A stretch of 6,116 bases of DNA from Lachnospiraceae bacterium (GTDB taxonomy: Bacteria; Bacillota_A; Clostridia; Lachnospirales; Lachnospiraceae). The notes below the pieces were generated by a model. That model searched no databases, was not told where the DNA came from, and was given only the letters and a program-made list of their open reading frames with translations. The position numbers and the translations under genes were made by a program. The stretch lies in assembly GCA_017435025.1 (NCBI GenBank), contig JAFSFU010000009.1, forward strand, positions 1 through 6,116. The letters run 5' to 3'. Position 1 is the first letter of the stretch. Each line of letters opens with the position of its first letter. Shown piece after piece: positions 1 through 6,116 of the stretch.

Positions 1-329
<329 letters not shown>

Positions 330-409
330 TTTATACAGCGGGCTGCCAACCGGAAAGAGTGCCATTTTTAATAACAAAGTATAAGTAAACCGCAGACATC
401 GGTTTCTAC

Positions 410-443
410 GAGGAGCGCCAAAACTGCGGCGCTCCTCTTTTTT
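410..443 (+). terminator. Strong intrinsic terminator after asnS
   Basis: GAGGAGCGCC (410-419) pairs perfectly with GGCGCTCCTC (428-437), giving a 10-bp GC-rich stem with an 8-base loop (AAAACTGC). Six T residues follow at 438-443, then ATTT. This is a textbook Rho-independent terminator for asnS. It lies only 34 bases before the start codon of the next gene, so it also sits in the leader of that gene. The loop and the first bases of the 3' arm can also pair with an upstream segment (see findings). Confidence 0.94.
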
Positions 444-447
444 ATTT

Positions 448-477
448 CGTAGAGCATCTACGATCGGAGGAATTCCT
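448..477 (+). promoter_or_regulatory. Structured leader and ribosome binding site of the yhaO-like gene
   Basis: CGTAGA (448-453) and TCTACG (457-462) form a perfect 6-bp inverted repeat with a 3-base loop. Immediately after it lies the Shine-Dalgarno GGAGG (466-470), 7 bases before the ATG at 478; this spacing supports the chosen start. The Shine-Dalgarno is part of a perfect 10-base palindrome, AGGAATTCCT (468-477), that abuts the start codon. The ribosome binding site is clear. A regulatory role for the inverted repeats is inference. Confidence 0.6.
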
Positions 478-1548
478 ATGAAATTTATCCATACCGCCGA
501 TATCCATTGGGGCATGGTACCGGACAGCGACCGTCCATGGGGCAGAAAACGCGAACAGGCCATCCGCCTGACATTCCAGTCTATCGTGGAAGAAGCACGC
601 GAAAACCGCGTGGACCTGCTTTTAATTTCCGGCGACCTGTTCCACCGCCAGCCGCTGGCAAGAGATTTAAAGGAAGTGAACTATCTGTTTTCCACGATTC
701 CTGGTACCCGCGTGGTCATCATTGCAGGAAACCACGACCGTATCCGCAGAAGTTCTGCACTTTTGAGCTTCACCTGGTCCCCCAATGTAACTTTCCTGAT
801 GGACGAAGATTTATCTTCCGTCTGTTTTGATGAACTGAATACTGAGATTTATGGTTTCAGTTACAACACGCCAGAAATTTTAGAGGACAAGACAGAACAG
901 TTCGTCATTCCGGACAACCGACGCACGAAAATCCTCATGCTCCATGGCGGAGATGCCAAACATCTCCCGTTTGATAAGAATACTCTGGCCGCAATGCCAT
1001 TCTCCTATATTGCTCTGGGTCATATCCACAAACCTGCTATTCTCATGGAGAATCGCATGGCATACCCGGGATCTCCGGAGCCGCTGGACATGACCGAAAC
1101 CGGACCGCATGGTTATCTGCTTGGAGAAATTGACGATATTTCCGGCCATGTAACTTCCCTTGAATTCAGGCCGGTCAGTCAGGCACAATACATTTCCCTG
1201 GTAGTCAGTGTCACTCCCGGCACCACCAATCTGGAACTGTCTCAGCTGATCGCCGACGAGATCCGCAAACGAGGCGCATCCAATATTTACCGTTTCCGAA
1301 TCCGCGGTATGCGCGATCCGGACATCGAATTTGATATTGATTTCCTCTCCGGACAGTGGAACATCATTGAGATCATCGACGAAACAGAACCGCAGTATGA
1401 CTTCCACGCACTGTTCGCAGAACACCCAAGTGATATGATCGGCTTCTATATCCATGCTCTCATGAAAGATGATATGAGTCCGGTAGAGAAAAAAGCTCTC
1501 TATTATGGAATTCATGCTCTTCTGATGACAAAAGACGAAAGGAGTTAG
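478..1548 (+). CDS. yhaO: SbcD/Mre11-like DNA exonuclease (metallophosphoesterase, YhaO type)
   Basis: This 356-residue protein is predicted to be a cytoplasmic, Mn2+-dependent nuclease that processes DNA ends together with the ATPase encoded next. All calcineurin-like phosphoesterase motifs are present: DxH at D8/H10, GD at 52-53, GNHD at 84-87, LHGG with H156, and GHIH at 181-184. A PGSPEP stretch at 197-202 follows, typical of the SbcD/YhaO branch. Residues from about 230 on form the capping region, which is poorly conserved and cannot be dissected by eye. The start ATG has GGAGG 7 bases upstream and begins MKFIHTADIH, the standard N terminus of the family. The next gene starts 3 bases after the stop, and its Shine-Dalgarno lies inside this gene's 3' end. 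Family members are usually somewhat longer (E. coli SbcD and B. subtilis YhaO are about 400 residues), so the cap is probably reduced. The YhaO assignment, rather than canonical SbcD, rests on the YhaN-like partner. Confidence 0.9.
   Translation: MKFIHTADIHWGMVPDSDRPWGRKREQAIRLTFQSIVEEARENRVDLLLISGDLFHRQPLARDLKEVNYLFSTIPGTRVVIIAGNHDRIRRSSALLSFTWSPNVTFLMDEDLSSVCFDELNTEIYGFSYNTPEILEDKTEQFVIPDNRRTKILMLHGGDAKHLPFDKNTLAAMPFSYIALGHIHKPAILMENRMAYPGSPEPLDMTETGPHGYLLGEIDDISGHVTSLEFRPVSQAQYISLVVSVTPGTTNLELSQLIADEIRKRGASNIYRFRIRGMRDPDIEFDIDFLSGQWNIIEIIDETEPQYDFHALFAEHPSDMIGFYIHALMKDDMSPVEKKALYYGIHALLMTKDERS
1538..1544 (+). promoter_or_regulatory. Ribosome binding site of the yhaN-like gene, inside the yhaO-like gene
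   Basis: AAAGGAG at 1538-1544 lies within the last codons of the upstream gene, 7 bases before the ATG at 1552. The upstream stop TAG (1546-1548) falls between the site and the start. This arrangement favours translational coupling, which would keep the nuclease and ATPase subunits in balance. It also confirms the start at 1552. Confidence 0.85.
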
Positions 1549-1551
1549 CCC

Positions 1552-3387
1552 ATGAAATTACTGGAACTGCATATGGATGGCTTCGGTAAGTTTCATGACC
1601 GCACCATCTCCTTCGAAGACGGCCTCAATATCATTTACGGAAAAAACGAGGCCGGAAAATCCACGCTTCACACCTTCATCCGAAGTATGTTGTTTGGTCT
1701 GGAACGGGGACGAGGTCGTGCCGCAAAGAATGACCTCTACAGCAAATACGAGCCTTGGGAAAACAGCGGAACCTATGAAGGATGGCTCCGTCTGGAAAAG
1801 GACGGCATGGTCTACCGCATTGAACGCCGTTTCCGCAAAGACAATAAATCCTTAAGGATCATCAATGAGACCAAAGGACTGGAAGAAGAGGCCTCCAAGG
1901 CATTTTTAGATCAGCTTCTGGGGGGGCTCAATGAAACTACATACAACAACACAATAAGCATTGGCCAGTTAAAAAGTGCAACCGAGGACGGCATGGTCGG
2001 TGAACTGAGAAACTATATTGCTAACATCAACACCACCGGCAATATTTCTCTGAATATCACCAAAGCGACCGCTTTTCTTCGTAATCAAAAACGGGCACTT
2101 GAAGCAAATCTGGTGCCGGACGCATCCAGAGAGTATACTGCTCTCCTGGCAGAAATACGCAATGTAGAGGAAGAAATTGCTGCACCGCAATATGAAAACC
2201 AGCTTTCCGCATATCAAACTATGCGTACTCAGGTCAAAAATATTATCCAGACCACTCAGTCTGAAAGGAATGCTCTGGTCGATAAAATCGAAGGTGCGCG
2301 GAAAATATTAAAAGAAGCCGGTTTTTCCGACCGAAGCTCCATCACCTCCTACCAGGACAATGCAGATACTTGCCATCGGAATTATCTGGAGGCAGAGCGC
2401 GAGTGCCGAAAAAAATCCAGAACGGTTTTGACAGTTCTGTTCTTTATTTTGGCATTGGTACTTGGCGGCGGTGCCGCATATCTGAACATGTGGGATCCGA
2501 CAAGTTCTTTCCCGCTGGTTGCCGGCGGGGCTGCCGGAGCTGTTATCCTGATAATTCTCGCGATCCTACTGAAACGCAAACATGCCTTCTGGCACCGTGC
2601 TTTGGAAGATAATCGCAGCAAACTGAGTGGAATTTTGTCGTCCCATCTTGGTGACAATTCCATTTCCGACGAAGCGATGAACGCGTTCCATACACGTATG
2701 ACTGAATTTCTAAATTTATGTGATATGATTTCCCGTTCCGAACTGGAACTCCGAAAGTTTACGGACGATATCTCTTCCCTGCAGGAAAAACAAAATAATT
2801 GCAGCGAAATGATCGAGAAACAGCAAAAAACACAGTGGGAGCTGGAAAAGAAACTGGAACATCTCGGAAACTGCAAAAACCGGGCTGTGAATCTGAAACG
2901 TGTTCTGGCAGAAAACGACCGAATCCGCGATGAGATTACTGCGATTGAGCTGGCGCAGGAGACTATGACAGACTTGTCCTCTTCCATCCGCGATTCCTTC
3001 GGCCTGTACCTCAACAAAGAGGCCTCCCGTCTGATTGGCGGCATCACCGGCGGTATCTACGACAGTATGAGTATCGATGAAAATCTGAACGTATTCTTAA
3101 ATACGAAACGCAAACTGGTTCCAATCGATCAGGTCAGCAGCGGAACCATGGATCAGGTCTATCTTGCCGTCCGTCTGGCTGCAGCCCGTCTCCTTCAGGG
3201 CGACGGCGAACCGTTCCCTCTGATCTTCGACGACAGTTTTACTCAGTACGATGACGAACGCCTTCGCACTGCACTGAAGTGGCTCAGTGAATCCTATGGC
3301 GGCCAGATGTTGATCTTCACCTGCCATAAACGCGAAGGACAGATGCTGCGGGCACATCAGATCGATTATCATTCCATTGAAATCTAA
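1552..3387 (+). CDS. yhaN: Rad50/SbcC-like ATPase with a membrane hairpin (YhaN type)
   Basis: This 611-residue protein is predicted to be the ATPase partner of the nuclease just upstream, by analogy with SbcCD and Mre11-Rad50. The N-terminal lobe carries Walker A GKNEAGKST at 30-38 and a probable Q-loop glutamine at 139 (SIGQL). The C-terminal lobe has the ABC signature VSSGTMDQ (528-535), a Walker B strand PLIFDD (556-561) and a switch histidine at 592 (FTCHKRE). Between the lobes, polar heptad-like segments at about 195-290 and 395-480 look like a short coiled coil. In the middle are two strongly hydrophobic stretches, about 291-311 and 320-341, bounded by RKKSR and KRKH. They are predicted to be a transmembrane hairpin with both arms cytoplasmic. 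No CxxC zinc hook is present. The protein is much shorter than SbcC (about 1000 residues) or B. subtilis YhaN (over 900), with the deficit in the coiled coil, while both ATPase halves look intact. A G7 run at 1920-1926 lies in the frame. The exact substrate is unknown. Confidence 0.88.
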   Translation: MKLLELHMDGFGKFHDRTISFEDGLNIIYGKNEAGKSTLHTFIRSMLFGLERGRGRAAKNDLYSKYEPWENSGTYEGWLRLEKDGMVYRIERRFRKDNKSLRIINETKGLEEEASKAFLDQLLGGLNETTYNNTISIGQLKSATEDGMVGELRNYIANINTTGNISLNITKATAFLRNQKRALEANLVPDASREYTALLAEIRNVEEEIAAPQYENQLSAYQTMRTQVKNIIQTTQSERNALVDKIEGARKILKEAGFSDRSSITSYQDNADTCHRNYLEAERECRKKSRTVLTVLFFILALVLGGGAAYLNMWDPTSSFPLVAGGAAGAVILIILAILLKRKHAFWHRALEDNRSKLSGILSSHLGDNSISDEAMNAFHTRMTEFLNLCDMISRSELELRKFTDDISSLQEKQNNCSEMIEKQQKTQWELEKKLEHLGNCKNRAVNLKRVLAENDRIRDEITAIELAQETMTDLSSSIRDSFGLYLNKEASRLIGGITGGIYDSMSIDENLNVFLNTKRKLVPIDQVSSGTMDQVYLAVRLAAARLLQGDGEPFPLIFDDSFTQYDDERLRTALKWLSESYGGQMLIFTCHKREGQMLRAHQIDYHSIEI

Positions 3388-3409
3388 TTCGATATCTCAA
3401 AACAGAATA

Positions 3410-3450
3410 AAGTGGCTGGCACCGCTTAAGATGCCAACCACTTTTTATTT
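3410..3450. terminator. Convergent intrinsic terminator between yhaN-like and iadA genes
   Basis: AAGTGG-C-TGGCA (3410-3421) pairs with TGCCA-A-CCACTT (3432-3443): 6 bp and 5 bp separated by one C/A mismatch, with a 10-base loop. On the plus strand a T-rich run follows (CTTTTTATTTTTA), giving a good terminator for the yhaO-yhaN unit 23 bases after the stop. Read on the minus strand, the same hairpin is followed by TTTATTCTGTTTT, a weaker U-rich tract. It could therefore also stop transcription coming from iadA. No separate minus-strand terminator is visible in the 85-base gap. Confidence 0.85.
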
Positions 3451-3472
3451 TTATCGATCAGATTTTCAATCT

Positions 3473-4630
3473 CTATTCAAATCTGCCTTTCATAAGAACT
3501 TCACCTTTCCAAAGTGCAGTCTTACCTCTTGTGAAGAGACTTTCAATCTCAAGTCCTTCACCAAGCACAAGAAGATCCGCGTCTGCGCCTTCCGCCACGC
3601 ATCCCTTTACACCTCTCTTGGCAAGTAATTCTGCCGGTGTGGATGTTAGGAGCTTCAGTGCTTCTTCTAACGGAAGTCCTCTCTTTACCAGTTCCTGAAT
3701 AGTTTTGTGCAGGTACTTCGGAGATGCATAGGTGAGTCCAATACACTCACCAACCTCGTTAAATCTCGGCTGGCTTCCGAAGCCATCACTGGAAAGTGTC
3801 ATGTGATCTGCAGTTACGCCTTCCTGGCTGAGGAGATCCAGAATATAACCGGTATGCAGTTCCATTTCTTCCGGTGTACATCCTGCTGTACAATCGATAT
3901 ATCCACCTCTACGGATCAGTTTCACACCATCCTCCATCAGCTCCGGTGTACGAAGCATATGGGTCGGAAGAATATTCTTCGCAGATACATCAGAGTTATC
4001 CAGCACATAGAAGATCGGATCCAAACGGCCCTTTCCGCTTCCCATATGCATCGTAACAAGACCCGGTGTATTGCTAAGAAGTCCTGCACGACGCGCTGCT
4101 GTAACGAGATCAATCAAATCCTCTCCTGTTGGATTGGAGCTTCTGTGATCGGAAACTGCAACCTTCACACCGATCATCGGTGTGATCATCATGATATCCT
4201 TCTCCACGCTGCCTGTCATTGTGATCGGCGGGTAACCGTACGCACTTGTCAGTGTGTAAACAGTCATACCTTCATCGTTGAGTGCTCTTGCTTTTGCCAC
4301 AAGATTCTCAATACTTCTGGTGATTCCATCTGTTCCAAGAAGACCAACAACAGTTGTGATACCGTTCTCCATAAACACGCTGAGCTGCGACTCCGGAACA
4401 CGGGAAGCCGGTCCCTGCTCGCCGCCGCCGCCTGTAATATGTACATGAAGGTCAATGTATCCAGGAACCACGGTCTTTCCTTCTAAATCAAATGTTTCTA
4501 CATCCGGGAGACCTTCATAACCTTCAATCTTATCTGCAATTCTGCAAATTGTCTCATCCACGATCAGAATGTCCTTCATTCCGAGGGGGTGCGGAGCATA
4601 AACATTCGCATTTTTCAATAATTTGATCAT
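3473..4630 (-). CDS. iadA: Beta-aspartyl-peptidase (isoaspartyl dipeptidase)
   Basis: This 385-residue cytoplasmic zinc enzyme of the amidohydrolase superfamily hydrolyses beta-aspartyl (isoAsp-X) dipeptides, which arise from breakdown of proteins with isomerised Asp/Asn residues. It has a small N-terminal beta domain, then a TIM barrel opening with HVH at H62/H64 in GYIDLHVH and the GGGGEQGP loop (E71). The metal-bridging lysine, expected to be carboxylated, is K156 in GVKVAVSDHRSS, with R163 just after. The other metal ligands are H195 (TMHMGSG), H224 (PTHMLR, with R227) and the catalytic D282 in SSDGFGSQP (S286). Y131 in YGYPP matches the tyrosine that contacts substrate in E. coli IadA. 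These match the residues known for E. coli IadA one for one, and the length is normal. The ATG has GAGG at 4640-4643, 9 bases upstream. It follows the transporter gene by 26 bases and is very likely cotranscribed. Confidence is high because full motif sets separate it from dihydroorotases and D-aminoacylases. Confidence 0.95.
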   Translation of the reverse strand: MIKLLKNANVYAPHPLGMKDILIVDETICRIADKIEGYEGLPDVETFDLEGKTVVPGYIDLHVHITGGGGEQGPASRVPESQLSVFMENGITTVVGLLGTDGITRSIENLVAKARALNDEGMTVYTLTSAYGYPPITMTGSVEKDIMMITPMIGVKVAVSDHRSSNPTGEDLIDLVTAARRAGLLSNTPGLVTMHMGSGKGRLDPIFYVLDNSDVSAKNILPTHMLRTPELMEDGVKLIRRGGYIDCTAGCTPEEMELHTGYILDLLSQEGVTADHMTLSSDGFGSQPRFNEVGECIGLTYASPKYLHKTIQELVKRGLPLEEALKLLTSTPAELLAKRGVKGCVAEGADADLLVLGEGLEIESLFTRGKTALWKGEVLMKGRFE

Positions 4631-4636
4631 AGAATC

Positions 4637-4645
4637 ATTCCTCTT
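4637..4645 (-). promoter_or_regulatory. Ribosome binding site of iadA
   Basis: The minus strand reads AAGAGGAAT just after the nhaC stop, with core GAGG at 4643-4640 and a 9-base spacer to the ATG at 4630. The 26-base gap between the genes holds this site and an AT-rich stretch (4644-4656). It has no hairpin, so the two genes should share one message. Confidence 0.75.
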
Positions 4646-4656
4646 TTAAATAAAAA

Positions 4657-6090
4657 TTATTTCTTCTCGTCTTCTAATTTAGCAATACCGAAGCCTGTGA
4701 AGCCCCAGATGATTGCGAAAATGAAGCCTGTGTAACAAAGGATTGCCCACGGTAAGTAATCCAGTGTCTCAACGCCCAGAGTTGCTGTCATATAAGCACC
4801 GGCTGCAGACCACGGTACGAGCGGTACAAATACTGTACCTGCATCTTCCAGGGTACGGGAAAGGTTCTTCGCTGCAAGTCCACGCTCCTTGTAAGCGTCC
4901 TTGAACATTTCACCCGGGATTAAGATGGACAGATAGGAGTTACCTGTTGTAAGTGCCATTGTGATACAGGATACAACAGTTGCTGTGATAAGAGCACCTG
5001 TGCTGTGTGCGATACTTAAGATCTTCTGAAGAACTACATCGAGACAGCCAGCCTTACTCATAATACCTGCGAAGCAGAATGCACAGAATACAAGAAGAGT
5101 TGTACTCATGATACCATTCATACCACCACGGTTAAGAAGTTTTGTTACTTCAAAGGAAGCTGTTGCCGGATCAAAACCAGCCTTTGTGATCATTGTTACG
5201 TTGAAACCGCTAACTGTGCAGTTTAATACATTGCCGAGACCCTGTCCCTGGAAAATGATTGCTTCCACACCAGCAACGATTGTAGATAATAACATTACCG
5301 GGATTGTCGGTTTCTGTAAGAGAGAACCGCCTAATACGATAACTACCGGAAGTACTAATAAAATATTCCAGTCGAACATCGCGTCAAGCTGTGTGAGCAT
5401 GGTTGTAACTGCCTCAGAGTTTGCACCTGCAGCTACGTCTGCGTTCATACCAACGATCGCATATACGATCAAAGATACGATTGTTGCCGGAATTGTTGTA
5501 TAGAACATATGCGCGATATGCTCATAGAGCTTGGAACCTGCTGCCAACGGAGCAAGGTTTGTTGTATCAGAAAGCGGGGAGATCTTATCACCGAAGTAGG
5601 AACCGGCGATTACCGCACCGGCTGTTGCCGGAAGAGATACACCAAGTGTGGATGCGATACCCATAAGAGCCACACCCATTGTAGCAACGGAACCCCAGGA
5701 TGTACCTGTTACTACGGATACCACTGCTGTAATTAAGAAGGCTGTTACTAATAAGAATTTCGGGTTAACGATCTGTACACCGTAGTAGATCATCAGCGGG
5801 ATTGTACCTGCTGCCATCCATGTACCTACCATTGCACCTACAGTGATAAGAATTAAGATAGCCGGCATACCTTTTGCGATCTTCTGAGAGATCTCTTCTA
5901 ACATTTCATCCCATGTCACACCAACGCGCCATGCAACGAATGCAGCTACACATGCAACCAGGATCAGAAGCGGCTCTGTGCTCCATCCCATAACACCTTT
6001 ACCGATTGTGAGAATCACTAACATCGCAATAATCGGAATAATCGCCTCGCCAAATGTTGGCATTCTCTTTGCCTTTTTCTCTTTACCCAT
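4657..6090 (-). CDS. nhaC: NhaC-family Na+/H+ antiporter
   Basis: This 477-residue polytopic membrane protein is a secondary antiporter of the NhaC family within the ion transporter superfamily. Known members exchange Na+ for H+, and B. subtilis MleN exchanges malate and lactate with H+ and Na+. The basic N terminus MGKEKKAKRM is followed by roughly ten to twelve hydrophobic segments, starting at about 15-30 and 40-55 and ending at about 447-467. Family hallmarks are VTGTSWGSVATMG (127-139), GSYFGDKISPLSDTTNLAP (163-181), the repeat-related TTGNSYLSILIPGEMF (381-396) and SRTLEDAGTVFVPLVPWS (411-428). The last two occupy positions in the second half equivalent to the first pair, as expected for an inverted-repeat transporter. 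The length is normal. The start has AAGGAG 8 bases upstream. Threonine is mostly ACA and glycine often GGT, a more biased codon choice than in the yhaO-yhaN unit. The ion or substrate cannot be fixed from sequence; the iadA neighbour leaves a carboxylate or dipeptide-related substrate possible. Confidence 0.93.
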   Translation of the reverse strand: MGKEKKAKRMPTFGEAIIPIIAMLVILTIGKGVMGWSTEPLLILVACVAAFVAWRVGVTWDEMLEEISQKIAKGMPAILILITVGAMVGTWMAAGTIPLMIYYGVQIVNPKFLLVTAFLITAVVSVVTGTSWGSVATMGVALMGIASTLGVSLPATAGAVIAGSYFGDKISPLSDTTNLAPLAAGSKLYEHIAHMFYTTIPATIVSLIVYAIVGMNADVAAGANSEAVTTMLTQLDAMFDWNILLVLPVVIVLGGSLLQKPTIPVMLLSTIVAGVEAIIFQGQGLGNVLNCTVSGFNVTMITKAGFDPATASFEVTKLLNRGGMNGIMSTTLLVFCAFCFAGIMSKAGCLDVVLQKILSIAHSTGALITATVVSCITMALTTGNSYLSILIPGEMFKDAYKERGLAAKNLSRTLEDAGTVFVPLVPWSAAGAYMTATLGVETLDYLPWAILCYTGFIFAIIWGFTGFGIAKLEDEKK

Positions 6091-6116
6091 ACACTACACT
6101 CCTTCTTTGATATTTC
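6091..6116 (-). promoter_or_regulatory. Ribosome binding site of nhaC
   Basis: On the minus strand AAGGAG (6104-6099) precedes the ATG at 6090 by 8 bases (TGTAGTGT), a near-consensus Firmicute site. The window ends 26 bases upstream of the start, so the promoter, or any upstream cotranscribed gene, is not visible. Confidence 0.85.

Noticed and set aside
380..385. TATAAG as a -10 box in the asnS-yhaO gap
   Set aside because: There is no acceptable -35 at the right distance (around 356-363 reads AGAGTGCC). Any transcript would still run into the strong terminator at 410-443.
880..1515. A 211-codon open frame on the minus strand inside the yhaO-like gene
   Set aside because: It lies wholly antisense to a gene with all expected phosphoesterase motifs. 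Its translation shows no recognisable domain and I see no convincing ribosome binding site.
2382..3047. A 221-codon minus-strand open frame inside the yhaN-like gene
   Set aside because: It is rich in serine, arginine and phenylalanine as expected of an antisense shadow. It has no motifs and overlaps the coding strand of a clear ATPase.
3707..4486. A 259-codon plus-strand open frame opposite iadA, rich in Cys and His
   Set aside because: The many Cys and His residues suggested a metal-binding protein. They are scattered without CxxC pairing and arise from reading iadA codons in reverse complement; iadA itself is unambiguous.

Overview
The window looks like a core, non-mobile stretch of a Clostridia-type Firmicute chromosome. 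My best guess is a Lachnospiraceae-like gut anaerobe. This rests on moderate GC content, strong AAGGAG/GGAGG-type ribosome binding sites, classic hairpin-plus-U terminators and the gene families present; no marker fixes the genus. I see no tRNA, rRNA, CRISPR, insertion sequence or prophage signal.

Layout. (1) Positions 1-329 (+) are the C-terminal 108 codons of asparaginyl-tRNA synthetase (asnS), followed by a very strong intrinsic terminator at 410-443. (2) Positions 478-3387 (+) hold a tightly coupled two-gene unit. The first gene is an SbcD/Mre11-like metallophosphoesterase of the YhaO type. The second is a short (611 aa) Rad50/SbcC-like ATPase of the YhaN type, whose coiled coil is interrupted by a predicted transmembrane hairpin. 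(3) Positions 3388-3472 are a short convergent intergenic region with a terminator that probably serves both sides. (4) Positions 3473-6090 (-) hold a second two-gene operon, transcribed nhaC then iadA: an NhaC-family Na+/H+ (or organic anion) antiporter and a beta-aspartyl (isoaspartyl) dipeptidase with all expected active-site residues.

How the genes work together. The two plus-strand genes very likely form one nuclease-ATPase complex for processing DNA ends, tethered to the membrane by the ATPase. The two minus-strand genes pair a secondary transporter with a cytoplasmic dipeptidase that salvages isoAsp dipeptides from damaged protein. The antiporter may supply ion homeostasis or move a related substrate.

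The most interesting points are the membrane hairpin in place of a zinc hook in the compact Rad50-like protein; the asnS-yhaO intergenic region, where competing RNA pairings surround the terminator and no good downstream promoter is visible; and the iadA-nhaC pairing. I found no clear evidence of a wholly novel system.
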